Assembly: GCF_003402535.2 (NCBI RefSeq) | Contig: NZ_AP025173.1 | Coordinates: 1-64,000 of the forward strand | From: Cupriavidus sp. P-10 | Lineage (GTDB): Bacteria > Pseudomonadota > Gammaproteobacteria > Burkholderiales > Burkholderiaceae | DNA: 64,000 nt | Reading direction: 5' to 3' | Part shown: positions 50,951-58,677 of the stretch, one piece after another | Position numbering within the stretch: position 1 is the stretch's first letter | Layout: every line of letters starts with the position of its first letter | Notes under the pieces: generated by a model | Seen by the model: only the letters and a program-made list of their open reading frames with translations | Told to the model about the DNA's origin: nothing | The model's database searches: none | Program-made: the position numbers and the translations under genes

Positions 50951-52102
50951 ATGACTAAGACTATCAACCTGCGCCCCATCATTAACCAATACAACCTGCC
51001 GGAGAGATTCAAGGCTGAGTTCGCAGTACTGGCTGCGGAACACTTGCACCTGCCGCATAGCGGGACGCGAGTTAGCGGCAGATCGCTGTCGCAGATGTCA
51101 CAGCGACAGCGCGTGCAGGCACTTCTCGCCATGTTCGTGGAGCTGCGCAGCATTGGTGGCATGGCCGTAACCTCGCCCTACAGCATTCGGCAGAAGCACA
51201 TCCGCTGGCTGGTCCAGTATTGGGTGGAGGAGCGCAAGCTGAACGTGGGAACGGTGGAGCTACGCCTCACCCACCTGCGTGCGCTGATGTCATGGATGGG
51301 GAAGACCAACGTGGTCGGCCGAATCGAAGACTATGTGCAGCGACCGGCCGGATACGAGCGCAGCTATGTTGCGCGCGAAGACCGTTCGTGGGATGGCAAG
51401 GGCATTGATGCGGCGGCGAAGATCGCCGAGATCGCGGTCACGGACGCCCACGTCGCACTGCAGCTCAAGCTGGAAGCTGGCTTTGGCCTGCGAGCAAAGG
51501 AAAGCTGGCGATTGCGGCCTGCTTTGGACGTCCTGCCATCGGGAATGCTGCTCGTGCATGACGGCACAAAAGGCGGGCGCGCCCGCCGGGTCCCGATAGA
51601 GTTCGGCTGGCAGTACGAGTTGCTCGGGCAAGCGGCAACACTTGCATACGTCACGAATCCGGAGCGAGGCACGCTGATGCCTGCTTCCTTCTCCCAGACT
51701 CGGTGGCGCCGACGCTTCTATACCGTTCTGGAGAAGCACGGAATCACCAAAGACGGCGACGGTGTGACGGCGCACGGGCTGCGTCACCAATACCTGCAGC
51801 AGATGTATAAGCGGGAGAGCGGCCAGCCGGCGGCTGTGAAGGGGAGCGGGCCAGTTGTTGATGTGGAGGCACACCGCGAAGCGATGCGCAAGGTGGTGGA
51901 GGCCGCTGGCCACAGCCGGGCGACCAAAGCGAATGCCTATCTTTCTACCTATTCCACCCAGTTGAGCTTGGGTAAGAAGGAACCCACTCTGAATGAGGTC
52001 AAGGCCGCTATCTTGGCCGCCGATGGCAACAAAGCAGTGGCTGCGCGGCAGCTTGGGATTTCAAGGACCAAGCTTTATCGAATTCTCGCGAAGGAGGGCT
52101 GA
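50951..52102 (+). CDS. Tyrosine recombinase with a C-terminal Fis-like helix-turn-helix
   Basis: A 383-residue integrase. An N-terminal SAM-like core-binding domain (about 60-125) is followed by the catalytic domain with the first Arg in GFGLRAKESWRLRP, HxxR in AHGLRHQYLQ, and the last His/Tyr in AAGHSRATKANAYLSTY. After the catalytic Tyr, residues about 345-383 form a Fis/NtrC-type helix-turn-helix (AAILAADGNKAVAARQLGIS, RTKLYRILAKEG). It may resolve plasmid multimers or integrate DNA. ATG 50951 is chosen; upstream frame is non-coding in character. Confidence 0.8.
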   Translation: MTKTINLRPIINQYNLPERFKAEFAVLAAEHLHLPHSGTRVSGRSLSQMSQRQRVQALLAMFVELRSIGGMAVTSPYSIRQKHIRWLVQYWVEERKLNVGTVELRLTHLRALMSWMGKTNVVGRIEDYVQRPAGYERSYVAREDRSWDGKGIDAAAKIAEIAVTDAHVALQLKLEAGFGLRAKESWRLRPALDVLPSGMLLVHDGTKGGRARRVPIEFGWQYELLGQAATLAYVTNPERGTLMPASFSQTRWRRRFYTVLEKHGITKDGDGVTAHGLRHQYLQQMYKRESGQPAAVKGSGPVVDVEAHREAMRKVVEAAGHSRATKANAYLSTYSTQLSLGKKEPTLNEVKAAILAADGNKAVAARQLGISRTKLYRILAKEG

Positions 52103-52131
52103 GGCCGGGACTGCTCTTCGGAAGCGGGCTC

Positions 52132-52769
52132 TTATCCGACGCTGGTCGGCCGGCCTTCCGGCCAGTATCGGCAAACGCTCGATCGCGAAGGTATGAGCAT
52201 GCTCATACTGTTTTCCCAGAATGCTCGCAGGAGAAGGGTCGCTTTTACCGAAAAGCCGCGTCGCTCCATCGAGCAAAATCTAGCGAGGGCTCGATCCAGC
52301 GCTGCCGCGAGCGGCACGTTGCCATTTCTGTTGCGGCAACTGGGGGGTCTTTGAGCTAGCAAAGCTATCTGGACTGGGGCTGGCTGGTTCTTTCCATACT
52401 CGTACTCACGGCGGTCCTTGCGATCCCTTTTGCAGGAACTGGTAGCGCCATGGCCTGCACTTGGGTCGTTTCGTCCGGTATCGCTTTGCCTTATCGAACC
52501 GCGACAATCGACTGCGTGCAAAGCCAGCGTACGGCCGCAAGAGCTCATCCAACAACCGTGAAGGTCGGTGCGCTGTGGAACGCGAGTTGGGGACGATCGT
52601 GCGTAGGCTGCCGCCAGCGCGACCAAGGAGCCGGCCGCGCGGACAAGCTCCTGTACAGCGTCTGGAGCCGGCACCGCCTTTGCCGAGTCGGCGCTGGCCA
52701 GCCAGGCGAATGAAACGCGCCCGCGCTGGCCGCTCGCCCGGATGCCGGCATGGGCGGTGGCAAGTCCAT
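52132..52769 (-). pseudogene. Degenerate gene with a frame break
   Basis: A start at 52769 (MDLPPPMPASGRAASAGAF) loses coding character after ~20 codons. A second frame then reads ASADSAKAVPAPDAVQELVR and RVPQRTDLHGCWMSSCGRTL, which looks conserved, and fades after about 52330. I infer one ancestral minus-strand gene broken by a frameshift near 52705. Product unknown. Its 3' part overlaps the site 3 regulatory block. Confidence 0.35.
52194..52280 (+). promoter_or_regulatory. Composite activator-type promoter, site 3 (degenerate)
   Basis: TGAGCATGCTCA (52194-52205) is followed by TACTGTTTTCCCAGAATGC, closely matching site 2 over the same span. The second half-site CGCTTTTACC starts at 52240, 23 bp after the first, and CAAAAT lies 34 bp further on (52274). 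Spacing is conserved although the half-sites have diverged. No clear plus-strand gene follows, so it may be a relic. Confidence 0.45.
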
Positions 52770-53230
52770 CGGGGACATTCGCATCGACTTTGGCAGCGAT
52801 GGGAAGGGATCCACGCCGGCAAAGTGAACCAGTTCTGCGATGCTCACTACACTGTATGCAGGTGCCGCATCATTGCGCGCGATGTAGGCTGCGGCTGGTG
52901 CGCAAAAGTCGGCATTCATCCGCGACGCTGGCGCGCTGCGGGGGCGAATCCGCTTCCCTGATTTCGTCCGGAAGGCCTGCCAGCCTAAAGCTCTCGGCCT
53001 GCGACGCCTTGTCGCCAAAGTCGGCGCTGGATGCCAGGTGCCACGGTCGAGCCCAGCGCCACGTCCATAGTCGCGCAAGCTGCCTCGCTCACCGGCAGGC
53101 AACCGCTCTTCCTCGTAGAAGTCGCTGTCCCGCGGCAGCGCGCGAGCGGCATCAGCCGCCCCCCGAGTGAGGTGTTCGCAGACCAGAGCGCCGTTCGCGT
53201 CTGGGCGGAGTGCATGACCGCATATGCGCA
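52770..53230. other. Stretch without a supportable gene
   Basis: Frames are open on both strands because of high GC, but none has a convincing start, motif or consistent codon pattern. It lies between a decayed gene and small minus-strand genes and is probably gene debris. Confidence 0.4.
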
Positions 53231-53383
53231 TTAGCACAGAATTCGGGTGTGGCTGGCCTTGGTGATGACCGGCTGCTGGCCATGAGCGAATACGTAAGCA
53301 CAGGCTGGTGCCGGTAAGTCCTTGGCGCCGACCTTGGTCGGTGCGAGGAAGAAGAGGATCGAGAGGGCGGGCGGCCGCAGCAT
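53231..53383 (-). CDS. Possible small protein after the Lar-like gene
   Basis: A 50-residue frame (MLRPPALSILFFLAPTKVGA ... TRILC) with GGAAA upstream. The frame is open back to the Lar-like stop, so a longer form with a non-ATG start is possible. Not recognised. Confidence 0.3.
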   Translation of the reverse strand: MLRPPALSILFFLAPTKVGAKDLPAPACAYVFAHGQQPVITKASHTRILC

Positions 53384-53435
53384 TTGGATTTCCAGATCAA
53401 AGTAGCGCTTCCAGCTTGCCGCAGGCCGGGCGAAG

Positions 53436-54026
53436 TCAAGGTTCGGTGCTATCCGGAAGGCTGTCCACGGCTCGGGCGACGAACTCTTCTAGAATTGGGA
53501 ACGGCCATTCGTCGTTCTCCTTCGCCTCTTCAGCGATGATCGCAGTCAGGGCGGGTACGTGTTCGAACCGGACCATTGGGGCACCATCGATATAGATAAC
53601 CTTGGATCGCCGAACAACCTTACGATAGCGGCCGGCATCCTCGATGACGGTCTCCGGCGGCGAGACGTGCTTGAACTGAAAACCCGGCTGCGCCAACGCT
53701 GCGGCCATGGCTGCGAATTTCGGCCCGTTCGTTGCCCAATCGGTGGTAGTCGATGCGAGCAGGTTCAGGAAATAGGGGATGTCGGACGAGGTCAGCTCAC
53801 GCCGGGCGAGCATGGAAATCGTCTGCTGGTCTGCCGGCCGGTGTTCCACCCGGGAGTTCCAGATCGCGCGCAACTGCGCAGAAGCGGTGTCCGTGTCGGT
53901 GGATTCCAGGCGGACTGGCGACGTTGAGATACCGCATTCCTCACAGACGACGACAGCCTGCAGACGGCCGGCGATGAAGAGGGGGGCGCCATCGCAGTGG
54001 GCGCAGTTGAGCAGGCCGGTTGGCAT
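53436..54026 (-). CDS. Lar-like zinc-ribbon protein
   Basis: A 196-residue protein. Residues 1-60 (CAHCDGAPLFI, VVCEECGIST, AIWNSRVEH) match the small zinc-ribbon fold of Lar-type restriction-alleviation proteins: two CxxC pairs and the closing W-N-x-R. The ~130 residue C-terminal extension (ELTSSDIPYFLNLLAS, FEHVPALTAIIAEEA) is not recognised. Lar modulates type I restriction; whether this protein does so is unknown. Confidence 0.6.
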   Translation of the reverse strand: MPTGLLNCAHCDGAPLFIAGRLQAVVVCEECGISTSPVRLESTDTDTASAQLRAIWNSRVEHRPADQQTISMLARRELTSSDIPYFLNLLASTTTDWATNGPKFAAMAAALAQPGFQFKHVSPPETVIEDAGRYRKVVRRSKVIYIDGAPMVRFEHVPALTAIIAEEAKENDEWPFPILEEFVARAVDSLPDSTEP

Positions 54027-54080
54027 GGCAAGGTCCGGGTGGAGAAGCCGGAATTATGCCTTGCACCGGCCGGCTGCCCG

Positions 54081-54353
54081 TTAAGATCGCTCGTCGGGCT
54101 GTTCGAATACCGGCTCGTTGATGGCGAGGTATCGCGTCGAAGTGCTGAGCAGGCCGCGGCGCGCCGTGCCCTGGAAGCCCTGCAGCATTTCGCTGTGGTC
54201 GCGAAGCGTCCGGCCGATCTGCCAGAACTCGTTGAGCCAGTGACCCTCAGGCCCCATCGAACCGCCGTGGCGGCCGGTTGCGATCGCGCCGCGGATGGCT
54301 AGGACGGTCTCAGGCTTCGGGTATTCGGATTGGTCGTTTTCGAACTGCTGCAT
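54081..54353 (-). CDS. Small hypothetical protein
   Basis: A 90-residue soluble protein (MQQFENDQSEYPKPETVLAI ... FEQPDERS). ATG 54353 follows AAGG by about five bases and lies directly after the methylase remnant. Contains GPEGHWLNEFWQIGRTLRDH. No family recognised. Confidence 0.5.
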   Translation of the reverse strand: MQQFENDQSEYPKPETVLAIRGAIATGRHGGSMGPEGHWLNEFWQIGRTLRDHSEMLQGFQGTARRGLLSTSTRYLAINEPVFEQPDERS

Positions 54354-54355
54354 TG

Positions 54356-54857
54356 CTACCTTGGTTGATTGGCCCAGTGCAGGGCCGGGTGGAGGTGGAA
54401 CCCGGCGGCCTCTCGAAACAACTCGGCGGCACGGCGGATATATTGAAGAATCCATTCTGAGACGAGCCTGCGTCGGCCAATACGTCCAGCGCCGAGGCCA
54501 GTTCGAACCGTGCCGCGGAACGGTTCGATGACCCGGTCGCCTGGTTCGGTGAGAAAGCGGACAAAGAACTCAGGAATTGCCGTCGGCTGCATGGTGCCAT
54601 GAAGTGGCAACCCGAGCGCTACGGCTTCCTGCCGTACTGCACCGCTGGCCCCGCTCGAGCACATTTCGCGATAGTCGGCCCGGTGTGGGCTCGCCAAAGG
54701 ACCGGGGCCGGATTCGGTAGGCGCCATCACCATAGACGGTGGTTCTGCGCTCCCCGCCGGCGTCCATCAGGCGCTGGTGACATGCCGTGTGCGCCTCCAG
54801 CACACGCAGGTTGTTGGCGCGGACGCTGGCCGGGTCGTTCGTGAGCCAGAGTACTCG
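54356..54857 (-). pseudogene. DNA methyltransferase remnant, frameshifted
   Basis: Two frames together resemble the C-terminal half of an N4/N6 DNA methylase. LTNDPASVRANNLRVLEAHT and GDGAYRIRPRSFGEPTPGRL lie in one frame; LGLPLHGTMQPTAIPEFFVR, FLTEPGDRVIEPFRGTVRTG and RLVSEWILQYIRRAAELFRE lie in another after a break near 54680. The SAM-binding DPFGGS has become EPFRGT. The 5' half, including any catalytic DPPY, is missing. Confidence 0.6.
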
Positions 54858-54952
54858 GCATAGCAGTTGTCGCAGCCCGGGCCCACTTTCGGGCACCCCT
54901 GCCACGGTTTCCAGCTGTGGTCTGCCCACTCGATACGGGTGTTCTCACTCAT
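54858..54952 (-). pseudogene. DUF5131-type fragment fused to the methylase remnant
   Basis: About 30 codons (MSENTRIEWADHSWKPWQGC, VGPGCDNCYAE) match the start of phage Gp37/Gp68-type (DUF5131) proteins, with the WxGCxKVxPGCxxCYAE motif. Homology then stops abruptly and methylase-like sequence begins in another frame. A deletion has evidently joined two unrelated genes. Confidence 0.55.
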
Positions 54953-55249
54953 GCTGGCACATCCTCGAACATGTCGATGGTACGGCGTGTCGCGTTCGGG
55001 CTGGCCGTCCTCGGCGAGCAGTATTTGACCGATATAGGCCGATCCGAGACCACAGTAAGGGTAATCGGTCTCGGTCCAGCCATCTTCGAAGTCCGCAGGA
55101 GTCCGATAGGGGCCGACCAGCTCGTAGCGCGGCTCCGCGCAGTCGCCCTCGATGTCCCGGCGCTCACGTTTGGTGGCGACGAGCGCGGCCTCGGCGTCAT
55201 CGGCTTGAATGACGGCGCGGTAGACGATCTCAGTGTTGTAGAGCGGCAT
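54949..55249 (-). CDS. Hypothetical protein, possibly frameshifted at its end
   Basis: ATG 55249 has AAGGAGG eight bases upstream. About 90 residues (MPLYNTEIVYRAVIQADDAE, ELVGPYRTPADFEDGWTETD, YCGLGSAYIGQILLAEDGQP) read well. One extra base near 54985 then appears to shift the frame away from TIDMFEDVPA, which would stop by overlapping the next start. As it stands the frame runs on into the DUF5131 fragment. Function unknown. Confidence 0.5.
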
Positions 55250-55366
55250 TGGTGAATCCTCCTTGCCTACCAGGCTTTCGTGGATGGTGAATGCTTTAGT
55301 GGACCGCCTGAACTATCGTGAACCTAGCGTAGCGCGCGCGACCCGAAGTCACGCAAGGAGTGAACC

Positions 55367-55549
55367 ATGTGGACTTGCACGAAGTGCCGTCTCTCGGTGA
55401 TGTTTAACACGGCAGACCCACAGCTGGACGAACGCGGTTTCTTTTTCACCTGCCTTGGGTGTGAACATAGAAATCCGCTCGCCCGGGTTGGACCAACGCA
55501 CAGGGGCGACGATGATCCCCTGTATCTCGCTCAAGTCGTGGATGCCTAA
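55367..55549 (+). CDS. Small zinc-ribbon protein
   Basis: A 60-residue protein with two CxxC pairs (WTCTKCRL, FTCLGCEH), hence a zinc ribbon. AAGGAG lies six bases before the ATG, a strong start. It converges with the next minus-strand gene and overlaps it by four bases. May be a DNA- or RNA-binding accessory; unrecognised. Confidence 0.6.
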   Translation: MWTCTKCRLSVMFNTADPQLDERGFFFTCLGCEHRNPLARVGPTHRGDDDPLYLAQVVDA

Positions 55550-55989
55550 GGCTCACCAGAGTCCAGCGCCGCCCCGCTTGCCCTGAAGCATCGGACCGGG
55601 AACTCGAAGAGCGTCGCGCAGGCGCACTGGTCGCCGCAACGAGCCGAGACGGTTGTCTCTTCAGCCAGGCCATAGCGAATGGCAGAGGCCCGAAGGTGGG
55701 CCGCGTCGATGCAATCTTCGGTAAGCGCGGCCAACACCTCCTGCGCAAAGCCGTTCAGGCGCGCAAGTTCCGCGCCGATAGGGCCGTGGATGTAGAGGTA
55801 AAGGCCGTTCTGCATCTTGCGAACGGCCATCGTTTCGGCGGCCATGCGGGCCAACAGTGCTTCCGCAGCCTCCCAGCCAATGCGCAGATGGCGCTGGATT
55901 AGCGCCACCGACGCGGCGCGGTGTTGGTGGACCAGTTCCATTGCCCTATGGAACAATTCTCCATCCATCGCTGCGTGTTCAGCCTGCAT
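55546..55989 (-). CDS. Protein with FtsK gamma-like winged helix
   Basis: A 147-residue protein. Residues about 12-50 (FHRAMELVHQHRAASVALIQ, RHLRIGWEAAEALLARM) closely follow the FtsK gamma DNA-recognition winged helix, which reads chromosomal KOPS sequences in FtsK. There is no motor domain. A Cys cluster (ARCGDQCACATLF) lies near the C-terminus. It probably binds DNA; target unknown. It overlaps the upstream gene by 11 bp. Confidence 0.6.
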   Translation of the reverse strand: MQAEHAAMDGELFHRAMELVHQHRAASVALIQRHLRIGWEAAEALLARMAAETMAVRKMQNGLYLYIHGPIGAELARLNGFAQEVLAALTEDCIDAAHLRASAIRYGLAEETTVSARCGDQCACATLFEFPVRCFRASGAALDSGEP

Positions 55990-56596
55990 GGGTGGCCTCC
56001 GAGGCTGTCCCGACAGGGGACGGCAGCCGAACCGCGGAAAGCGGTTGCGCGGGAGCGTTCCATTCGACGAACGGCACGCTGGCGGCGCGGTAGTGCTGGC
56101 GCTTTGCCGCCATTCGGGTGACGTACTCCGGGTTGCCAGCCATTCCCAGCACTTCGATTACCACCTCCGGCGATGTGTCGGTCAGCACGAAATCGGGATG
56201 AACCGGCGCGTTGACGATGTGCCGGAGCGGTTTGCGGAAGGCGCGCCGCTGTGCCACCAGGTGGTCCGCCATCGCCACCTCGTGCGCCGAGTCGCAAGGC
56301 AGAAACTGCGCGTTGGTGAGCATCGCGGCCGCGTCCGCGATCGTCAGGTAGTTCGACTTGGATCGTTCGAACAGCAGGATCGCCACACAACGCTGATCAG
56401 GTTGACCCGCCCCCGCGAGCGCCGTGCCATGGGAGCGCCGCCAGCGGGCGAGCAGGAAAATATCTCGGTGGCGCCGTATCACTAGCGTCGGGCGGAGCGT
56501 GGAGGTCTTGCCCGCGCCGGCGTAAGCCTTGACCTTGAGGGCGTCGCCGCCCTTCACCGCGTCAACGACGGCGTCCCGCTCGTCGGTCGGGGCCAT
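55979..56596 (-). CDS. Chimeric protein: UvrD-like N-terminus and DUF1173-like C-terminus
   Basis: A 205-residue frame. It starts like a superfamily 1 helicase (ERDAVVDAVKGGDALKVKAY, AGAGKTSTL) but no further helicase motif follows. From about residue 85 it reads SKSNYLTIADAAAMLTNAQF and HPDFVLTDTSPEVVIEVLGM, NPEYVTRMAAKRQHYRA, resembling a nuclease-like C-terminal region of DUF1173-type plasmid proteins. Probably a deletion product joining two genes in frame. ATG 56596 overlaps the previous stop (TAATG). Confidence 0.5.
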   Translation of the reverse strand: MAPTDERDAVVDAVKGGDALKVKAYAGAGKTSTLRPTLVIRRHRDIFLLARWRRSHGTALAGAGQPDQRCVAILLFERSKSNYLTIADAAAMLTNAQFLPCDSAHEVAMADHLVAQRRAFRKPLRHIVNAPVHPDFVLTDTSPEVVIEVLGMAGNPEYVTRMAAKRQHYRAASVPFVEWNAPAQPLSAVRLPSPVGTASEATHAG

Positions 56597-57045
56597 TAGA
56601 CCACCTCCAGCGCGGCTTGGCGGTTCACGGATTCCCACGCGCGGCGTCGGATCTCGGCGTGGCCGGCGTCGGCCTCGGCCACCCGGCGTGCCCGGTCACC
56701 GCTCAGTTCGTCGACGATGTAGATGAAATTGGTTGCGGTAGTCGGGCCGGGCCAGGACAGCCACTTCGCGCGGATCTGCGCCTTGCCGGCTTCCGGCAAC
56801 GAAAAGAATCGGGTACGGGCCTTGCGCCACACGCGGGCCTCGAACGCACGCTGGCTCGCTTCGAACCTGTCCGCTTGCCGTTGCCGGCGATCAATCTCTT
56901 CGTCGGCTTGGTGCTGCTCCGCGGCGACGTGCTCGGGGAAGAGCGGGTATCGGTCGCGCTCGCGCTGCTGCTTGCGCGCGAAAGCGGCCTGCCGGCGGGC
57001 GTTGAACTCGATGGGGGTGTAGCGCCCGAAGCGGGTGAAGCGCAT
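56596..57045 (-). CDS. Arg/Gln-rich hypothetical protein
   Basis: A 149-residue basic, helix-rich protein (FNARRQAAFARKQQRERDRY, ADEEIDRRQRQADRFEASQR) ending with a more ordered part (IRAKWLSWPGPTTATNFIYI). Its stop overlaps the next start (TAATG), indicating coupling. A nucleic-acid-binding role is possible; family unknown. Confidence 0.5.
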   Translation of the reverse strand: MRFTRFGRYTPIEFNARRQAAFARKQQRERDRYPLFPEHVAAEQHQADEEIDRRQRQADRFEASQRAFEARVWRKARTRFFSLPEAGKAQIRAKWLSWPGPTTATNFIYIVDELSGDRARRVAEADAGHAEIRRRAWESVNRQAALEVV

Positions 57046-57203
57046 GGTAACGAGGTATCGAATGGTCTATGACCAAGATACCGGCGCCATCGCGAAGTCA
57101 AGGCCGCCGGCCGGCGAGATTCGCCAAACACATTCTCAAGGCGCCCGTGGCGGGAGTTGCGCCCGAAAGCTATAGAATTTGGGGTATCTTTTCGGGAAAT
57201 CCC

Positions 57204-57719
57204 ATGTCATCACCCCAGACCCCCGCCGTTCGCGAGGTTTCCCTCGGCGCGCGGCCCAAGAGCGAACGCGAGTTCATCCCGCCCGGCGACCCGCAATACG
57301 CGGAAATCGCGATGCTTGATGCCTTCACGTTCAAGCGCTATCTCGACCGGACGTTCTGGTACCCGAGGCGGGAAGTGCTGCGCTTCGAGGTTCGGGCGAT
57401 GCCGTCGCCGACCGGCAGCATCTACGACGTCGTGGCGCTGGTCGCGTCGGGGGAGGGCGAGGCGTGGTTTTCTGAGGCCGCAGTGCCCGCACGATGGGAC
57501 TATGTCGCCATCAGCGAAACCAGTCACGGCCTGTCGAAGATGCAGACCGCCAAGCTGAAGGCAGAGGGCAAGCTGCCCGCTGACTATGAGCCGTTCGGGG
57601 ACGATGGGCCGGTGCTGGATCACTCCAACCTGGAGAACCCGGAAGAGGTTGACCTGCGCCGGTGGGATGTGGTGAACCGCGTGCGCGAGGCAAGCCGGCA
57701 GCGACGCGCGACAGGTTGA
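57204..57719 (+). CDS. Hypothetical protein, paralogue of the 58183 gene
   Basis: A 171-residue protein. Residues about 25-105 (DPQYAEIAMLDAFTFKRYLD, YDVVALVASGEGEAWFSEAA, VPARWDYV) align in the same order with residues 25-100 of the product at 58183. I chose ATG 57204 (MSSPQTPAVREVSLG): a -10-like TATAGAAT lies about 30 bp upstream, whereas the in-frame start at 57069 would precede it. Function unknown. Confidence 0.6.
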   Translation: MSSPQTPAVREVSLGARPKSEREFIPPGDPQYAEIAMLDAFTFKRYLDRTFWYPRREVLRFEVRAMPSPTGSIYDVVALVASGEGEAWFSEAAVPARWDYVAISETSHGLSKMQTAKLKAEGKLPADYEPFGDDGPVLDHSNLENPEEVDLRRWDVVNRVREASRQRRATG

Positions 57720-57736
57720 GCCGCAGCTGGGGGGAC

Positions 57737-57884
57737 TTGTCCCCGAGCGACGATTCGCAGTAATATCCGCCCGATTCTTCGCGCTTTCAGCGCATCGACC
57801 CTGCCGGTGTACCGGCCATCTTTTTTTTCCACCCATTGGGGCTTTGCCCAATGGGGAAGGCTCCATTCTTTTTTGGAGCCTTGC
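57737..57884 (+). promoter_or_regulatory. Promoter and structured leader of the 57885 gene
   Basis: TTGTCC (57737) - 18 bp - TAATAT (57761). Then hairpin GCGC/GCGC (57781-57793), ATCGACC, hairpin GCCGGT/ACCGGC (57803-57816) followed by CATC and eight Ts, which looks like an attenuator. Next come hairpin CCCATTGGG/CCCAATGGG and a last stem AAGGCTCC/GGAGCCTT (57857-57882). The 3' strand of the last stem carries the Shine-Dalgarno, two bases before the ATG. Confidence 0.5.
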
Positions 57885-58094
57885 ATGGTTGTCTCCTCCC
57901 GTATCAGCGCTCTGGCTGTCTTTGCGACGGTCATCAACCTGTTCGCGGTCCTGTATTTTCTTATCTTCACCGCCGACGATCGCCTTGCGATGATGCAAGT
58001 GCACTTCGTTGCCGAAATCGAGTTTCTGGTCCTGATCAGTTGGCTTCTTGCGAAGCTGTCGATTGCGGAGCAGAAGCCTTCCATTGCAGGCTGA
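57885..58094 (+). CDS. Small membrane protein
   Basis: A 69-residue protein with two hydrophobic segments (about 8-28 and 44-58) separated by a charged loop (FTADDRLAMMQVH). The start is fixed by GGAG in the leader stem. Unrecognised; same leader class as the 37567 gene, which also encodes a small two-helix membrane protein. Confidence 0.6.
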   Translation: MVVSSRISALAVFATVINLFAVLYFLIFTADDRLAMMQVHFVAEIEFLVLISWLLAKLSIAEQKPSIAG

Positions 58095-58126
58095 CCCATC
58101 GCGGGCGCCTGCCAATCCATCCACTA

Positions 58127-58182
58127 CCCACCGGGGAAACGTCCCCGGTGGGGCGTTTCTCCAACTCGCTTGAGGAAACGCT
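58127..58182 (+). promoter_or_regulatory. Leader with Shine-Dalgarno in a hairpin, gene 58183
   Basis: Strong hairpin CCCACCGGGG/CCCCGGTGGG (58127-58152) is followed by stem GCGTTTC/GAAACGC (58153-58159/58175-58181), with GAGG at the loop/3'-strand boundary and ATG one base after the stem. There is no own promoter; it is an internal leader within the operon. Confidence 0.5.
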
Positions 58183-58665
58183 ATGTTCATCCACTCTCTT
58201 TCCATCGAAGTCGGGCCGGTGCCTGCCGATGAATCCTGCGCGCAGGTCGGGCACCCCGACTATGAGGCGAAATCTCGCCTGGAATGCGCGGTCTACATCC
58301 GTCAGCTGAAGCGGGTCTTTGGCAATCCGGATCCGCTCACGCTCACGTTTGAGCGCCGCGGATTTGCGCACGACCTCGGCCGTTACCATGAAGTGGTTGC
58401 CATCATGACGGCTGCGGGCGCGGATCTATTCGACGAAGCCAAGGTCCCGACGGGCTGGGATGCGATAGCGCGCGCGGAGCTCACATGGCTGCGCCTACAA
58501 GCACGGTGGCGCGAGCAGGTCGTTGCCGGAGCTGTCGACATGACGGAAGTGCCGGCCGTGTTCTGCAGCACCACGATTCCGGATTTCCCTGATCACCCGG
58601 TTTCGGCCTGGTGGGCGATGGGCTTCTCGCCCTTGCCCGCTGGTCCGGCGATCTCCCTGCACTAA
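58183..58665 (+). CDS. Hypothetical protein, paralogue of the 57204 gene
   Basis: A 160-residue protein. HPDYEAKSRLECAVYIRQLK, YHEVVAIMTAAGADLFDEAK and VPTGWDAI line up with the 57204 product; the C-terminal ~55 residues (VFCSTTIPDFPDHPVSAWWA) differ. Probably a duplicated, diverged pair. Function unknown. Confidence 0.6.
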   Translation: MFIHSLSIEVGPVPADESCAQVGHPDYEAKSRLECAVYIRQLKRVFGNPDPLTLTFERRGFAHDLGRYHEVVAIMTAAGADLFDEAKVPTGWDAIARAELTWLRLQARWREQVVAGAVDMTEVPAVFCSTTIPDFPDHPVSAWWAMGFSPLPAGPAISLH

Positions 58666-58677
58666 TTTGGAGGCCGC

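Noticed and set aside
52461..52961. Plus-strand 166-residue frame after the site 3 promoter block
   Set aside because: Very Arg/Pro-rich, no motif, no ribosome site, and opposite to a frame with more conserved-looking segments; probably a GC-driven shadow.
52545..53237. Minus-strand 230-residue frame
   Set aside because: Only short stretches look coding and they switch frame; composition elsewhere is that of a shadow, so I kept only the broken gene at 52132-52769.
57726..57746. GGGGAC-TT-GTCCCC as a strong terminator after the 57204 gene
   Set aside because: The stem lacks a T-run and contains the -35 hexamer of the next promoter, so it is described as part of that promoter region instead.
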